Of a DNA stretch of 64,000 nucleotides, positions 8,801 through 15,627 are shown in pieces (position 1 is the first letter of the stretch; every line of letters begins with the position of its first letter). The position numbers were made by a program, and so were the translations under genes. The DNA comes from Elusimicrobiales bacterium (GTDB taxonomy: Bacteria > Elusimicrobiota > Elusimicrobia > Elusimicrobiales > UBA9959): contig JAQTZB010000002.1 in assembly GCA_028688015.1 (NCBI GenBank), positions 248,001-312,000 of the forward strand, in the 5' to 3' direction. The notes under the pieces were generated by a model. That model was not told the DNA's origin. It saw only the letters and a list, made by a program, of their open reading frames with translations, and did no database searches.

Positions 8801-9319
8801 GTCGCTGTACTCCATCGCGATCTTGACGGCGTCGTCTATCTTGCCCTCGGCGCAGTTGCGGGCGATGTGGGACTTGAGGCAGCCGGACAGGCAGATCAGG
8901 CCCTCGGAGTGCCGGGCCAGTGTCTCGGAGTCTATGCGGGGGTCGTGGTAGAAGCCCTCCAGGAAGGAATTGGAGACGAGCTTCATTAAATTGCGGTAGC
9001 CGGCATCGTTCTTCGCAAGGACGGTCATGTGGCCGTTGTCACGCCGGCTGCCGCCCTTTTCCTTGTCCAGGCGTGAGGCCTTAGCCACGTAACACTCGCA
9101 GCCGATGATGGGCTTGAGGCCCACAGCTTTGGCCATGAAGTAGAACTCCATGGCGCCGTACATGTTGCCGTGATCGGTTATGGCCAGCGCATTTCCCTTC
9201 TGCGCGCCCAGCTCTTTCAAGAATTCGGAGGGGTGCCCGTGCCCGTCTGAAAGGCGCAGCATGCCGTCGAGCAGCGAGTACTCGGAATGGTTATGCAGAT
9301 GTATGAATTCAGGCGACAT
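5807..9319 (-). CDS. dnaE: DNA polymerase III subunit alpha
   Basis: This 1170-residue replicative polymerase is of usual DnaE length. The N-terminal PHP domain begins FIHLHNHSEYSLLDG and keeps the histidine/aspartate clusters (TDHGNMYG, NDCHY). The polymerase active-site motif PDLDIDF lies near residue 410, followed by the conserved GPGRGSGAG-type palm loop just upstream and the QEQVMEIA/HSVAYALVAYHTAWLK fingers-thumb motifs. An OB domain lies near residues 1000-1075 (VRVAGIVSQF...), with a short C-terminal tail. It synthesises the chromosome as part of the Pol III holoenzyme. It heads the minus-strand run that continues into the receiver gene. Confidence 0.97.
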   Translation of the reverse strand: MSPEFIHLHNHSEYSLLDGMLRLSDGHGHPSEFLKELGAQKGNALAITDHGNMYGAMEFYFMAKAVGLKPIIGCECYVAKASRLDKEKGGSRRDNGHMTVLAKNDAGYRNLMKLVSNSFLEGFYHDPRIDSETLARHSEGLICLSGCLKSHIARNCAEGKIDDAVKIAMEYSDILGKGNFYLELMDHNIPEESAAMAGLLEVAKRTGLPLVATNDCHYQKKEDWEAHDAHICISTGSLMDDPSRMRMTTHELYYKSPAEMIKLFSHTPESVKNTLVIADMCNVSVDTSKLHLPAFDIPQRYKDEHKEGDGDFYYLRDLCEEGLKKKVPNAGDDYHKRLEFELDTIKKMGFSSYFLIVMDFIKHGRSIGVPVGPGRGSGAGALVAYTLDITRVDPLPFSLLFERFLNPGRKSMPDLDIDFSDDGREQVIQYVREKYGASRVANIITYGTIKAKSAVRDVGRVMGIPLADVNAMAKLVPADPKATLFKALNEVSELKEFARDPKIKKMFDIALKVEGLRRQVGVHAAGVVISKDDVTDYVPLANRNNKEVVTTQYDGNMLGSLGMLKVDFLGLRTLTIIETASEFIRRLPDRKDFDIYSVPMDDKKTFDLLCEGQTTGVFQLESEGMKKLVKGLKPTVFSDIAALVALYRPGPINSGMLETFVERKHGRKRITYDHPLLEPILKDTYGTMVYQEQVMEIAKSLAKFTPSEADDFRKAMGKKKLDVMEKMRDKFVEQGKKFNDVSNKLSNKIFDDMAKFAEYGFNKSHSVAYALVAYHTAWLKANYPVEFMAALLTSEIGKSAVNSEDKENKLATYIGEAQDMEIPIAGPSVNGSQKKFSIEDSNGKLAIRFALTAVKNVGEGVVDAIVAERVKNGPFRSFEEFTLRVDSKQLNKRVVESMAKGGCFDVFYPAAKPEISRTKATEAVEMFCGGKQQDCNQTMLFAEEKKEAAVMSEHVLLKNEREVLGFYFSGHPLNSFRRHLNMVSTASADKVLAGGFAEGAMVRVAGIVSQFKNITTKKTGEPMAKFEVEDLSGNIGVCLFPKNYKRYGSNLGPNRVVVVAGKVKKSDFDDQYELIAEEAYGLFDGLNKWARALLVNLPEGILFDEKQLHELKTALGKSHGMCPVFFQVDAKGRGTYMIETTERVGLTDQLLRDIEKLLGDKTWKVESVSL

Positions 9320-9328
9320 TTAAATACA

Positions 9329-9369
9329 AAGGCTGCGCGGCAGACTGGCCGCAGCCTTAATTATATAAT
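9329..9369 (-). promoter_or_regulatory. Hairpin plus palindromic -10-like box upstream of dnaE
   Basis: A nine-base perfect inverted repeat, AAGGCTGCG (9329-9337) with CGCAGCCTT (9350-9358), lies 10 bases upstream of the dnaE start. Read on the minus strand it is followed by a broken T tract, so it may be a weak terminator for the esterase gene upstream. Next to it ATTATATAAT (9360-9369) gives a TATAAT box on either strand. Which role is real cannot be told from sequence alone. Confidence 0.4.
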
Positions 9370-9433
9370 TTAAATAGCACCTTAAGGAATTCCGCGGCGG
9401 GGAAGGGCGTTAAGGCACACCGGGACCCTGGGC

Positions 9434-10654
9434 TCAGGACCCGCCCCCCAGCAGGAACCTGAGCAGCGCGGGCACCTGACCGGCCCAATATTTTTCGCTG
9501 TGGCGGGCGCCCTGGTCCTCCACATAGATCAGGTCCTTTTTTTCCACGAAGCCTTTGCCAAGCAGGAGCCCGCGCAGCTTGCGCGCGTCCTCCAGCGCCA
9601 CGGCCCTTTCGCTGCCATCGCCCTCTTCTGTGCCCATGCTGAGCCAGATCTTCATTTTACCGGCGTGGGCTTTTTTTTCTGCCAGCCTGGGCAGGGCGCG
9701 GTCAGCCCAGTAGAGCGAAGGGGAAAGGACCCCCGCAGCTGAGAACACCCCTGGATACTCAAGGAGAAGGTAGAGGGAGATAACTCCACCCAGCGAGGAC
9801 CCGGCCACGGAGGTGTGCCGCCTGTCCGGGAGGGTGCGGTAAGAGGCGTCTATGAAGGGCTTGACCTCTTTCACCAGGAACCTGGCATAGTCCCGCCCCT
9901 TCCCGCCGCCGCGCGCGGCGTCGCGGTGGGGCGTATATTCGGCCAGCCGCTCGCCCGTGTTATAGACGCCCACGAGGATGGCCTCCAAAGCCGGATCTTC
10001 AGCCGCGAGGGCCGCCGCGGCTTCGTCGGCCCCCCACTCCTCTCCGATGAACGCCGTAGCCTTGTCGAAGAGATTCTGCCCGTCGTGCAGGTAGATCACG
10101 GGGTAGCGCCTGGCCGCGTCCCGCTCGTAGGACGGGGGCAGCCAGACCGCCAGGGTCCTTTTGTTCCCAAGGGCGCGGGAGCGGAAGTCGCGGTGATATT
10201 TCACCGCGCCGGTCACAGTGGCTTTGCCCGGCAGGTAAGGTTTTTTGTCCGCCCACTTCTGTATCGTATCGGCCACCTCTGCCGGCGCCAGGGGCGTGAA
10301 GCGCCTGTTTTCCAGCTCTGAAAAATCCGCGCCTTTCTCAACCGTATCCCAGCTCCCGCGGGTGTACTTGTACTCCAGCGGCACCCCGGCCTTAACCTCT
10401 ACATCCAGCGCATAGGCGCCATCTTTCTTAACCAGGCTCACCTGGCCCGGGTTCCAGCTCCCCAGCTCCGGGCAGTTGCCGGAAATGAAAAGCACGTCGT
10501 ACTGCGGGGTATCCGCCGGCGCGGCCGCCCGGAAGCTCACCTTCACCTTTTCCTGCGCCCGGGCGGGCGCCCCCGCGGAAAGCAGCAGCCCCGCCGCCAG
10601 GCCCGCCAGCGAGGCCCCGCGCACCATGGAACGTCCGCAAAGAATAGCGATCAT
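9434..10654 (-). CDS. Exported esterase (enterochelin-esterase/EstD-like) with N-terminal CBM20-like domain
   Basis: I choose the ATG at 10654 because GGGGGA lies seven bases upstream; a start 10 codons earlier is possible. After a signal peptide (GLLLSAGAPARAQ) comes a starch-binding-like beta domain of about 90 residues with the CBM20-type ISGNCPELGSWNPG...WDTVEKG signature. An alpha/beta-hydrolase domain follows, of the putative esterase family: RTLAVWLPPSYERD, YPVIYLHDGQNLFD, nucleophile serine in AGSSLGG, and a late histidine (ARHSEKYWA). Family members cleave siderophore, feruloyl or acetyl esters. The pairing suggests action on a polysaccharide-bound or periplasmic ester; the substrate is unknown. 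It is transcribed alone, divergently from the Nudix gene. Confidence 0.8.
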   Translation of the reverse strand: MIAILCGRSMVRGASLAGLAAGLLLSAGAPARAQEKVKVSFRAAAPADTPQYDVLFISGNCPELGSWNPGQVSLVKKDGAYALDVEVKAGVPLEYKYTRGSWDTVEKGADFSELENRRFTPLAPAEVADTIQKWADKKPYLPGKATVTGAVKYHRDFRSRALGNKRTLAVWLPPSYERDAARRYPVIYLHDGQNLFDKATAFIGEEWGADEAAAALAAEDPALEAILVGVYNTGERLAEYTPHRDAARGGGKGRDYARFLVKEVKPFIDASYRTLPDRRHTSVAGSSLGGVISLYLLLEYPGVFSAAGVLSPSLYWADRALPRLAEKKAHAGKMKIWLSMGTEEGDGSERAVALEDARKLRGLLLGKGFVEKKDLIYVEDQGARHSEKYWAGQVPALLRFLLGGGS

Positions 10655-10701
10655 ACAGTTTCCCCCGTAAAGGCGCCAAGCCACGCACGCCGACTAAATT
10701 A

Positions 10702-10707
10702 TATAAT
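10702..10707 (+). promoter_or_regulatory. -10 box (TATAAT) immediately upstream of the Nudix start
   Basis: A perfect TATAAT ends only six bases before the ATG at 10714. Transcription would start at about the start codon, implying a leaderless or near-leaderless mRNA; no Shine-Dalgarno sequence is visible and no convincing -35 box was found. Confidence 0.5.
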
Positions 10708-10713
10708 TTACTT

Positions 10714-11274
10714 ATGGTCAAACGCGGCGCGCATCCGTACACGGAGAAACAGCACAAGCGTCGGCTCGTCTTTTCCGGGACGGTCAAGTTCCGCGCGGAT
10801 ACCATAACCCTGCCCAACGGCAAGCGGGCCGTCAGGGAATTCGTGGATCATCCCGGGGCTGTGGCTATCCTGCCGGTGTTGCCGGACGGGAAGATAGTTT
10901 TCGTGCGGCAATTCCGCTATCCCGTCGGCCGGGCCACGCTGGAGATCCCGGCCGGCAAGCTGCATTCCGCCGCGGACAGCCCGCTGAAGCGCGCACGGGC
11001 GGAGCTGAAGGAAGAGACCGGCTACACGGCGAAAAAGCTGGCCCCGGTGCTTTCCTACTGGCCCACCCCGGCCTTCTCCACGGAAGTTCTGCACATCTAC
11101 ACGGCTACCGGCCTGCGCGGCGGCAGCCCCGAGCCCGACGAGGACGAGTTCCTCACGCTCGAGTTCATCCCTTTTAAAAAAGCCTGGCGCATGGTGGAGA
11201 CCGGAGAGATCAGGGATTCCAAGACGGTCATAGCCCTGCAGGCCTGGAAAATCAAACTGCTGGAGAAAAAATGA
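10714..11274 (+). CDS. Nudix hydrolase, ADP-ribose pyrophosphatase-like
   Basis: This 186-residue protein has the ADPRase layout: a beta-rich N-terminus (GTVKFRADTITLPNGKRAVREF), VAILPVLPDGKIVFVRQFRYPVG, then the Nudix box beginning AGKLHSAADSPLKRARAELKEETGY. The REUXEEXGU core is AELKEETGY, with the catalytic glutamates kept, but the upstream acidic position is shifted by one residue relative to the canonical Gx5E spacing. The downstream SYWPTPAFSTEVLHIYTA is typical of ADP-ribose pyrophosphatases. It probably hydrolyses ADP-ribose or a related nucleoside diphosphate sugar. Its stop overlaps the transketolase ATG (ATGA), so the two genes are coupled. Confidence 0.88.
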   Translation: MVKRGAHPYTEKQHKRRLVFSGTVKFRADTITLPNGKRAVREFVDHPGAVAILPVLPDGKIVFVRQFRYPVGRATLEIPAGKLHSAADSPLKRARAELKEETGYTAKKLAPVLSYWPTPAFSTEVLHIYTATGLRGGSPEPDEDEFLTLEFIPFKKAWRMVETGEIRDSKTVIALQAWKIKLLEKK

Positions 11275-13235
11275 AATTCGACAACACCGACAAGCTGTGC
11301 GTGGACACCCTCAGGGGTCTTTCGATAGACATGGTGGGCAAAGCCGACAGCGGCCACCCCGGCCTGCCGCTGGGCGCGGCGCCCCTGGCCTACGCCGTCT
11401 GGGCCGGGCACCTCAAATTCTCCCCCGCCGACCCGGCGTGGTTCGACCGCGACCGGTTCGTGCTGTCGGCCGGCCACGGCTCCTCGCTGCTCTATTCGAT
11501 ACTGCACATGTACGGCTTCGGCCTCCAGCTGGACGACCTGAAAGCCTTCCGCCAGCTCGACAGCCTCACGCCGGGCCACCCGGAATACGGCCACACGAAA
11601 GGCGTTGAGATGACCACCGGCCCGCTGGGCCAGGGCTTCGCCTCGGCCGTCGGCCTGGCGCTGGCGGAGAAGCTGATGGCGGAGAAGCTCAACACTCCGG
11701 AGTACGGGCTGGTGGACCACCATACCTACGTGCTCTGCGGCGACGGAGACCTGATGGAAGGCGTGTCTTACGAAGCCGCCTCCCTCGCCGGCACCTGGAA
11801 ATTGGGCAAGCTGATCTGTATCTACGATTCCAACGGCATCACCATCGAGGGTTCCACCAGCCTGGCCTTCACAGAGGACGTCAAGAAGCGCTTCCTTGCC
11901 CAGGACTGGCAGGTCATAGAAGTAGCCGACGGCAACGACCTCTCCGAGCTCGACTCGGCGCTCAAGAAGGCCAAGCGCGAAACGGAGAAGCCTTCCCTCA
12001 TCATCGCCAAGACCCACATCGGCTTCGGCAGCCCCAAGCAGGACAAGAACTCCGTGCACGGCGAGCCGCTCAAGCCCGAGGAGATAGCCGCCACCAAGAA
12101 GACCCTTGGCTGCGACCCCGCGGTACCGTTCTGCGTGCCCGAGGAAGCCAAAGCCCGCTTCACCGAGCAGGCCGCGGCCGGCGAGCGCGACCGCAAGCGC
12201 TGGCTGAAGCTCTGGAAGAACTATTCCGAGGCCCTGCCAGAAAAAGCAGAGCTCGCCAAGGCGATGCTGGGCCGCGAGATTCCCGACGGGCTATTTAACC
12301 CCGACGCCGCTTTCTTCGACAAGCCGCTCGCCACCCGCGAGGCCTCCGGCAAAGTCATCAACCTGATGGCGGAAAGGCTGCCCGGCCTCACCGGCGGCTC
12401 GGCCGACCTCGGGCCGTCTACAAAAACTGATTTCACCAAAGAGCCGGCGCGCACACTGCACTTCGGCATCCGCGAGCACGTGATGGGCGCCATCGTCAAC
12501 GGCCTGGCGCTGCACGGCGGGCTGATCCCCTTCGGCGCTACCTTCCTGGTATTCTCCGACTACATGCGCCCGGCCATCCGCCTGGCCGCGCTGATGAACC
12601 TACCGTCCATCTTCGTCTTCACGCACGACAGCATCGGCGTGGGCGAGGACGGCCCCACCCACCAGCCGGTAGAGCACCTGATGAGCCTGCGCCTGATCCC
12701 CGGCCTGCTGACGCTGCGCCCCGCCGACGCCTGGGAAACCCTCTACGCCTGGGAAGTTGCCGTGCGGTCCAAGCGGCCCGCCTGCCTGGCGCTGTCGCGA
12801 CAGAAGCTGCCGCTGATGACAGCCTACCGCGAAAAGATAGCCGCCGGCCTCAAACGCGGCGCCTACCTGCTGCGCGGCCCGTCCATCGTCCCGTCGGTGG
12901 AGCTGGTCGCCTCGGGCTCCGAGGTCTCCCTGCTCTTCGAGGCCGCTGCCCTGCTAGAGAAGGAAAGCATCGGCGCGCGCATCATCTCGGCGCCCTGCTT
13001 CGAACTGTTCCGAGAGCAGGACAAGGCCTACCGCGACTCGGTCTTCATCCCCGAGCTGCCCAAGGTGGCCGTGGAAGCCGGCCGCGGCACCGGCTGGAAG
13101 GAATTCGTAGGCGGCGACGTGGAGGTGATCGCGGTGGACACCTTCGGCAAGTCGGCGCCCGCCGGCCAGGTCTACACCGCGCTCGGCATCACCGCCGCCA
13201 GGATCGCCGAGACGGCTAAGAAGATGATCAAGTGA
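11271..13235 (+). CDS. tkt: Transketolase
   Basis: This is a full-length single-chain transketolase of 654 residues. The N-terminal thiamine-diphosphate domain shows DSGHPGLPLG, the GPLGQGFASAVG motif and the ThDP/Mg motif GDGDLMEGVSYEA..(N)SNGITIEG. The pyrimidine domain contains ADLGPSTKTDF, HFGIREHVMG with its catalytic glutamate, and HDSIGVGEDGPTHQPVEH; a C-terminal regulatory-like domain follows. It transfers two-carbon ketol units between sugar phosphates in the non-oxidative pentose phosphate pathway. It is translationally coupled to the Nudix gene and followed by a strong terminator. Confidence 0.96.
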   Translation: MKFDNTDKLCVDTLRGLSIDMVGKADSGHPGLPLGAAPLAYAVWAGHLKFSPADPAWFDRDRFVLSAGHGSSLLYSILHMYGFGLQLDDLKAFRQLDSLTPGHPEYGHTKGVEMTTGPLGQGFASAVGLALAEKLMAEKLNTPEYGLVDHHTYVLCGDGDLMEGVSYEAASLAGTWKLGKLICIYDSNGITIEGSTSLAFTEDVKKRFLAQDWQVIEVADGNDLSELDSALKKAKRETEKPSLIIAKTHIGFGSPKQDKNSVHGEPLKPEEIAATKKTLGCDPAVPFCVPEEAKARFTEQAAAGERDRKRWLKLWKNYSEALPEKAELAKAMLGREIPDGLFNPDAAFFDKPLATREASGKVINLMAERLPGLTGGSADLGPSTKTDFTKEPARTLHFGIREHVMGAIVNGLALHGGLIPFGATFLVFSDYMRPAIRLAALMNLPSIFVFTHDSIGVGEDGPTHQPVEHLMSLRLIPGLLTLRPADAWETLYAWEVAVRSKRPACLALSRQKLPLMTAYREKIAAGLKRGAYLLRGPSIVPSVELVASGSEVSLLFEAAALLEKESIGARIISAPCFELFREQDKAYRDSVFIPELPKVAVEAGRGTGWKEFVGGDVEVIAVDTFGKSAPAGQVYTALGITAARIAETAKKMIK

Positions 13236-13245
13236 CGCAACGGAG

Positions 13246-13288
13246 CTAAAACAAAAAACCCCGCCGGCCGCGGGGTTTTTTGTTTTAG
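13246..13288. terminator. Bidirectional intrinsic terminator
   Basis: A long perfect inverted repeat has arms CTAAAACAAAAAACCCCGC and GCGGGGTTTTTTGTTTTAG and a short GC loop. The A-tract and T-tract flank a GC core on both sides, so it can stop transkelotase transcription from the left and the lptG-type transcript from the right. Confidence 0.93.
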
Positions 13289-13298
13289 CGGGGAAGGT

Positions 13299-14387
13299 TC
13301 AGACCGCACGCGCGCGGCGCAGGCCCCAGAGGGAGACGGCGGCGAAGAGCAGGGCGGGGGCCAGGCCCGCCGCCGCAGGATGCAGCAGCTCGGCGTTGCC
13401 CGCCTCCTGAGACATGATTATCACCGCCCAGAAGAAGAAGCCGAAGCCCGTAGCCAGCCCGAAACTGAAATACCTGTTGTTCTTTTTAGCCAGCAGCACC
13501 ATCGCGGCGCCTATCAGCGCCATGGCTGGGTTGGCCAGCGGCGCGGCCAGCTTTACCCACAGCAGCGTGCGCTCCGCGGCTGACGGCGCCCCGACGGCTT
13601 CCAGGCGCCGCACCCTGCGCAGCACCTCGGAGAGCGAGATCCCGTCGGGCACCAGCTTCTCCAGCACCAGGTCCTCCGGGCGCACGGAAATAGCCGAGCG
13701 GTACTCAGAGAACTTCGCCAGTTCCGGCCTGGCGTCGCCGTTGTATTTTATCGTCACCCCGTCTTGGAAATCCCAGCGGCTGTCGGCCTGGCGCCAGACC
13801 GCAGAGGCGGCATTTATCTCCAGCGCCAGCCGCCCGTTTTTGTAGACACTGGCTATAACGCCCTGCATGCTCCTGGAGCGCCCGTCGAAGACCTTGGCCG
13901 TGACAAAGGCCTCCCCGCCCGCGGAGAAGGCTACGTCCTTGCGCACCAGGCGCTGCCAGTCGTCGCGCCCGCGCATCTTGCCCTCGAACAGGTACTCGGC
14001 CCGCATATATAGCCCAGGGGCAGCCGTCTCCTGCAGCGCGAACTGCCCCGCCCCCGCGACTACGGCGCAGGCCAGCAGGGGCTTGAGCATGTCTAAGGGC
14101 CGCCAGCCGCCGGCCAGGCCGGCCTTCCACTCGCCCTTGTCCATCATGCCGCCCAGCGTGAACAGCACCGCCAGCAGCGTGGCCATCGGCGTCATCTTGA
14201 CGATGAAGTAAGGTGCCTGGTAAAGGATATATTTCAGGAACAGCCCGGCCCCGGCGCCGCTCTTCATGAAGAAATTCAGTTTGTCGAACAGGCTGCCGAA
14301 GAGCAGCAGCAGGCAGAAGACGCCGAGCCCGAACCCGAAAGGGGCCCAGAAGCCGCGCGCTATATACCTGTAAAAAGTTTTCTTCAT
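13299..14387 (-). CDS. LptF/LptG-family lipopolysaccharide export permease (second of pair)
   Basis: This 362-residue YjgP/YjgQ-family permease has membrane helices near the N-terminus (FWAPFGFGLGVFCLLLLFGSL, KYILYQAPYFIVKMTPMATLLAVLFTLG). A large periplasmic beta-jellyroll region covers about residues 120-260, and further helices follow at the C-terminus (ALIGAAMVLLAKKNNRYFSFGLATGFGFFFW). Together with LptB and LptC such proteins extract lipopolysaccharide from the inner membrane. It starts six bases after the paired permease gene. The order and length suggest an LptG role, but F and G cannot be separated with certainty here. Confidence 0.9.
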   Translation of the reverse strand: MKKTFYRYIARGFWAPFGFGLGVFCLLLLFGSLFDKLNFFMKSGAGAGLFLKYILYQAPYFIVKMTPMATLLAVLFTLGGMMDKGEWKAGLAGGWRPLDMLKPLLACAVVAGAGQFALQETAAPGLYMRAEYLFEGKMRGRDDWQRLVRKDVAFSAGGEAFVTAKVFDGRSRSMQGVIASVYKNGRLALEINAASAVWRQADSRWDFQDGVTIKYNGDARPELAKFSEYRSAISVRPEDLVLEKLVPDGISLSEVLRRVRRLEAVGAPSAAERTLLWVKLAAPLANPAMALIGAAMVLLAKKNNRYFSFGLATGFGFFFWAVIIMSQEAGNAELLHPAAAGLAPALLFAAVSLWGLRRARAV

Positions 14388-14393
14388 CGTTCC

Positions 14394-15506
14394 TTATTTG
14401 GCGTAGAGCTTGCGCCGCCACAGCGCCAGCCCGGCGGCGCCGGTGAGCAGCGCTGGCGCGAAGATGACCCAAGGGAAGAGCCCTGGGTATTTCCGGGACA
14501 GCACCATGCCGCTAATAGTAAGGCCGTAATAGAAAAATATGATCAGCAGGCTCAGGCCGAAGCCGGCCGAGCGCCCGCGCTTATCGAGCGCTACGCCCAG
14601 CGGGGCGCCGACCAGGAAAAAGATCAGGGGGGCCAGCGCCAGCGCGAACCTGGAGGCGGCCTCTATGCGGTATTTCGCCTCCACCTGCGGGTCCGGGATA
14701 CCGGCCCTCAGCCGCGCCAGCAGGCCCGGAGTGGAGATCTCACGCTGGTTCAGCTTGCGCGCCGCCGCGCTCGCGCTGAAGAACGGCAGCAGCGTCTTGT
14801 AGGAGGCGAACCGCCCGTAAAGGATCTTCTCCGGGTCCTTGCAGTCGGTCTGGCTCAACTGCCCGTCGGAAAGCGCGATCTCCAGGCCGCTCTCCCCCAC
14901 CTTGCCGTACCGGCCAGTAGCGGCGTTGATCTTGTTGACGAAGGCCGTGTCTCCGCCCTTGTCTACCCGGCGCAGCAGCTTCACGCCGCGCATCTCTCCG
15001 GAAAGGGCGTTGACCTTGTCGGCGTAAAGCGTCCACTCGGAAATCTGCTGAAAAGTGCGCGGTTTCAGTTCTATCTTCGTCACGCGGTTCAGCATCGAAA
15101 TGGTGTAATCCGTAGAGCGCTTGAAGGCCTCGGGCCCCAGCCAGTTGTTAACCCACACCAGCAGCAGCGACGCCAGCAGAGACGAGTAGAACACGAAGGA
15201 GAAGATCTCGAAGAAGGAGAAACCGCCGGCGCGCAGGGCCAGGATCTCCCCGTCCTGCGACAGCTGCCCCAGCGAGAGCAGGATGGCCAGCAGGAACGCC
15301 AGCGGCAGCGCCATCCCCACGATGTTGGGCAGCAGATACAGCAGGCTCTTGGCCAGGAAGTAGAAGGAGAAACCGGCCAGCACGCCCTGGTTGATGATGC
15401 CGACGAAGTTCAGCATGACCAGCAGCGAGCAGAAGACGAAAAGGGAAAGGCCTAAGAACTTCGCGAAGATCTTCAGGATATAAAGACGGGCTATAGGCAC
15501 GGCCAT
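14394..15506 (-). CDS. LptF/LptG-family lipopolysaccharide export permease (first of pair)
   Basis: This 370-residue permease has the same fold as its downstream neighbour. N-terminal helices are FLGLSLFVFCSLLVMLNFVG and LLYLLPNIVGMALPLAFLLAILLSLGQLS, followed by the family signature SQDGEILALRAGG..FF. A periplasmic domain comes next, then C-terminal helices (FALALAPLIFFLVGAPLGV, GLSLLIIFFYYGLTISG). It is expected to form the inner-membrane LptB2FG transporter with its partner. Finding the pair together supports a lipopolysaccharide-bearing outer membrane. The start ATG follows a -10 box very closely. Confidence 0.9.
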   Translation of the reverse strand: MAVPIARLYILKIFAKFLGLSLFVFCSLLVMLNFVGIINQGVLAGFSFYFLAKSLLYLLPNIVGMALPLAFLLAILLSLGQLSQDGEILALRAGGFSFFEIFSFVFYSSLLASLLLVWVNNWLGPEAFKRSTDYTISMLNRVTKIELKPRTFQQISEWTLYADKVNALSGEMRGVKLLRRVDKGGDTAFVNKINAATGRYGKVGESGLEIALSDGQLSQTDCKDPEKILYGRFASYKTLLPFFSASAAARKLNQREISTPGLLARLRAGIPDPQVEAKYRIEAASRFALALAPLIFFLVGAPLGVALDKRGRSAGFGLSLLIIFFYYGLTISGMVLSRKYPGLFPWVIFAPALLTGAAGLALWRRKLYAK

Positions 15507-15517
15507 TTATTTATTCT

Positions 15518-15523
15518 ATTATA
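15518..15523 (-). promoter_or_regulatory. -10 box (TATAAT on minus strand) just upstream of the lptF-type start
   Basis: The plus-strand ATTATA reads TATAAT on the minus strand, 11 bases upstream of the start codon at 15506. The predicted transcript would have a leader of only a few bases. A TTGTTC-like -35 candidate lies at 15539-15544 with a short 15-base spacer. Confidence 0.4.
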
Positions 15524-15627
15524 TATTGCGGCCCCGCGGAACAAGGACGGGGCGGAGCCCGAATCGCCGGTAGTTTCAGGCGAAGTCGGGCAGTTTTTGC
15601 TCGCCCCGGCGAGGCTTTTTACTATTG

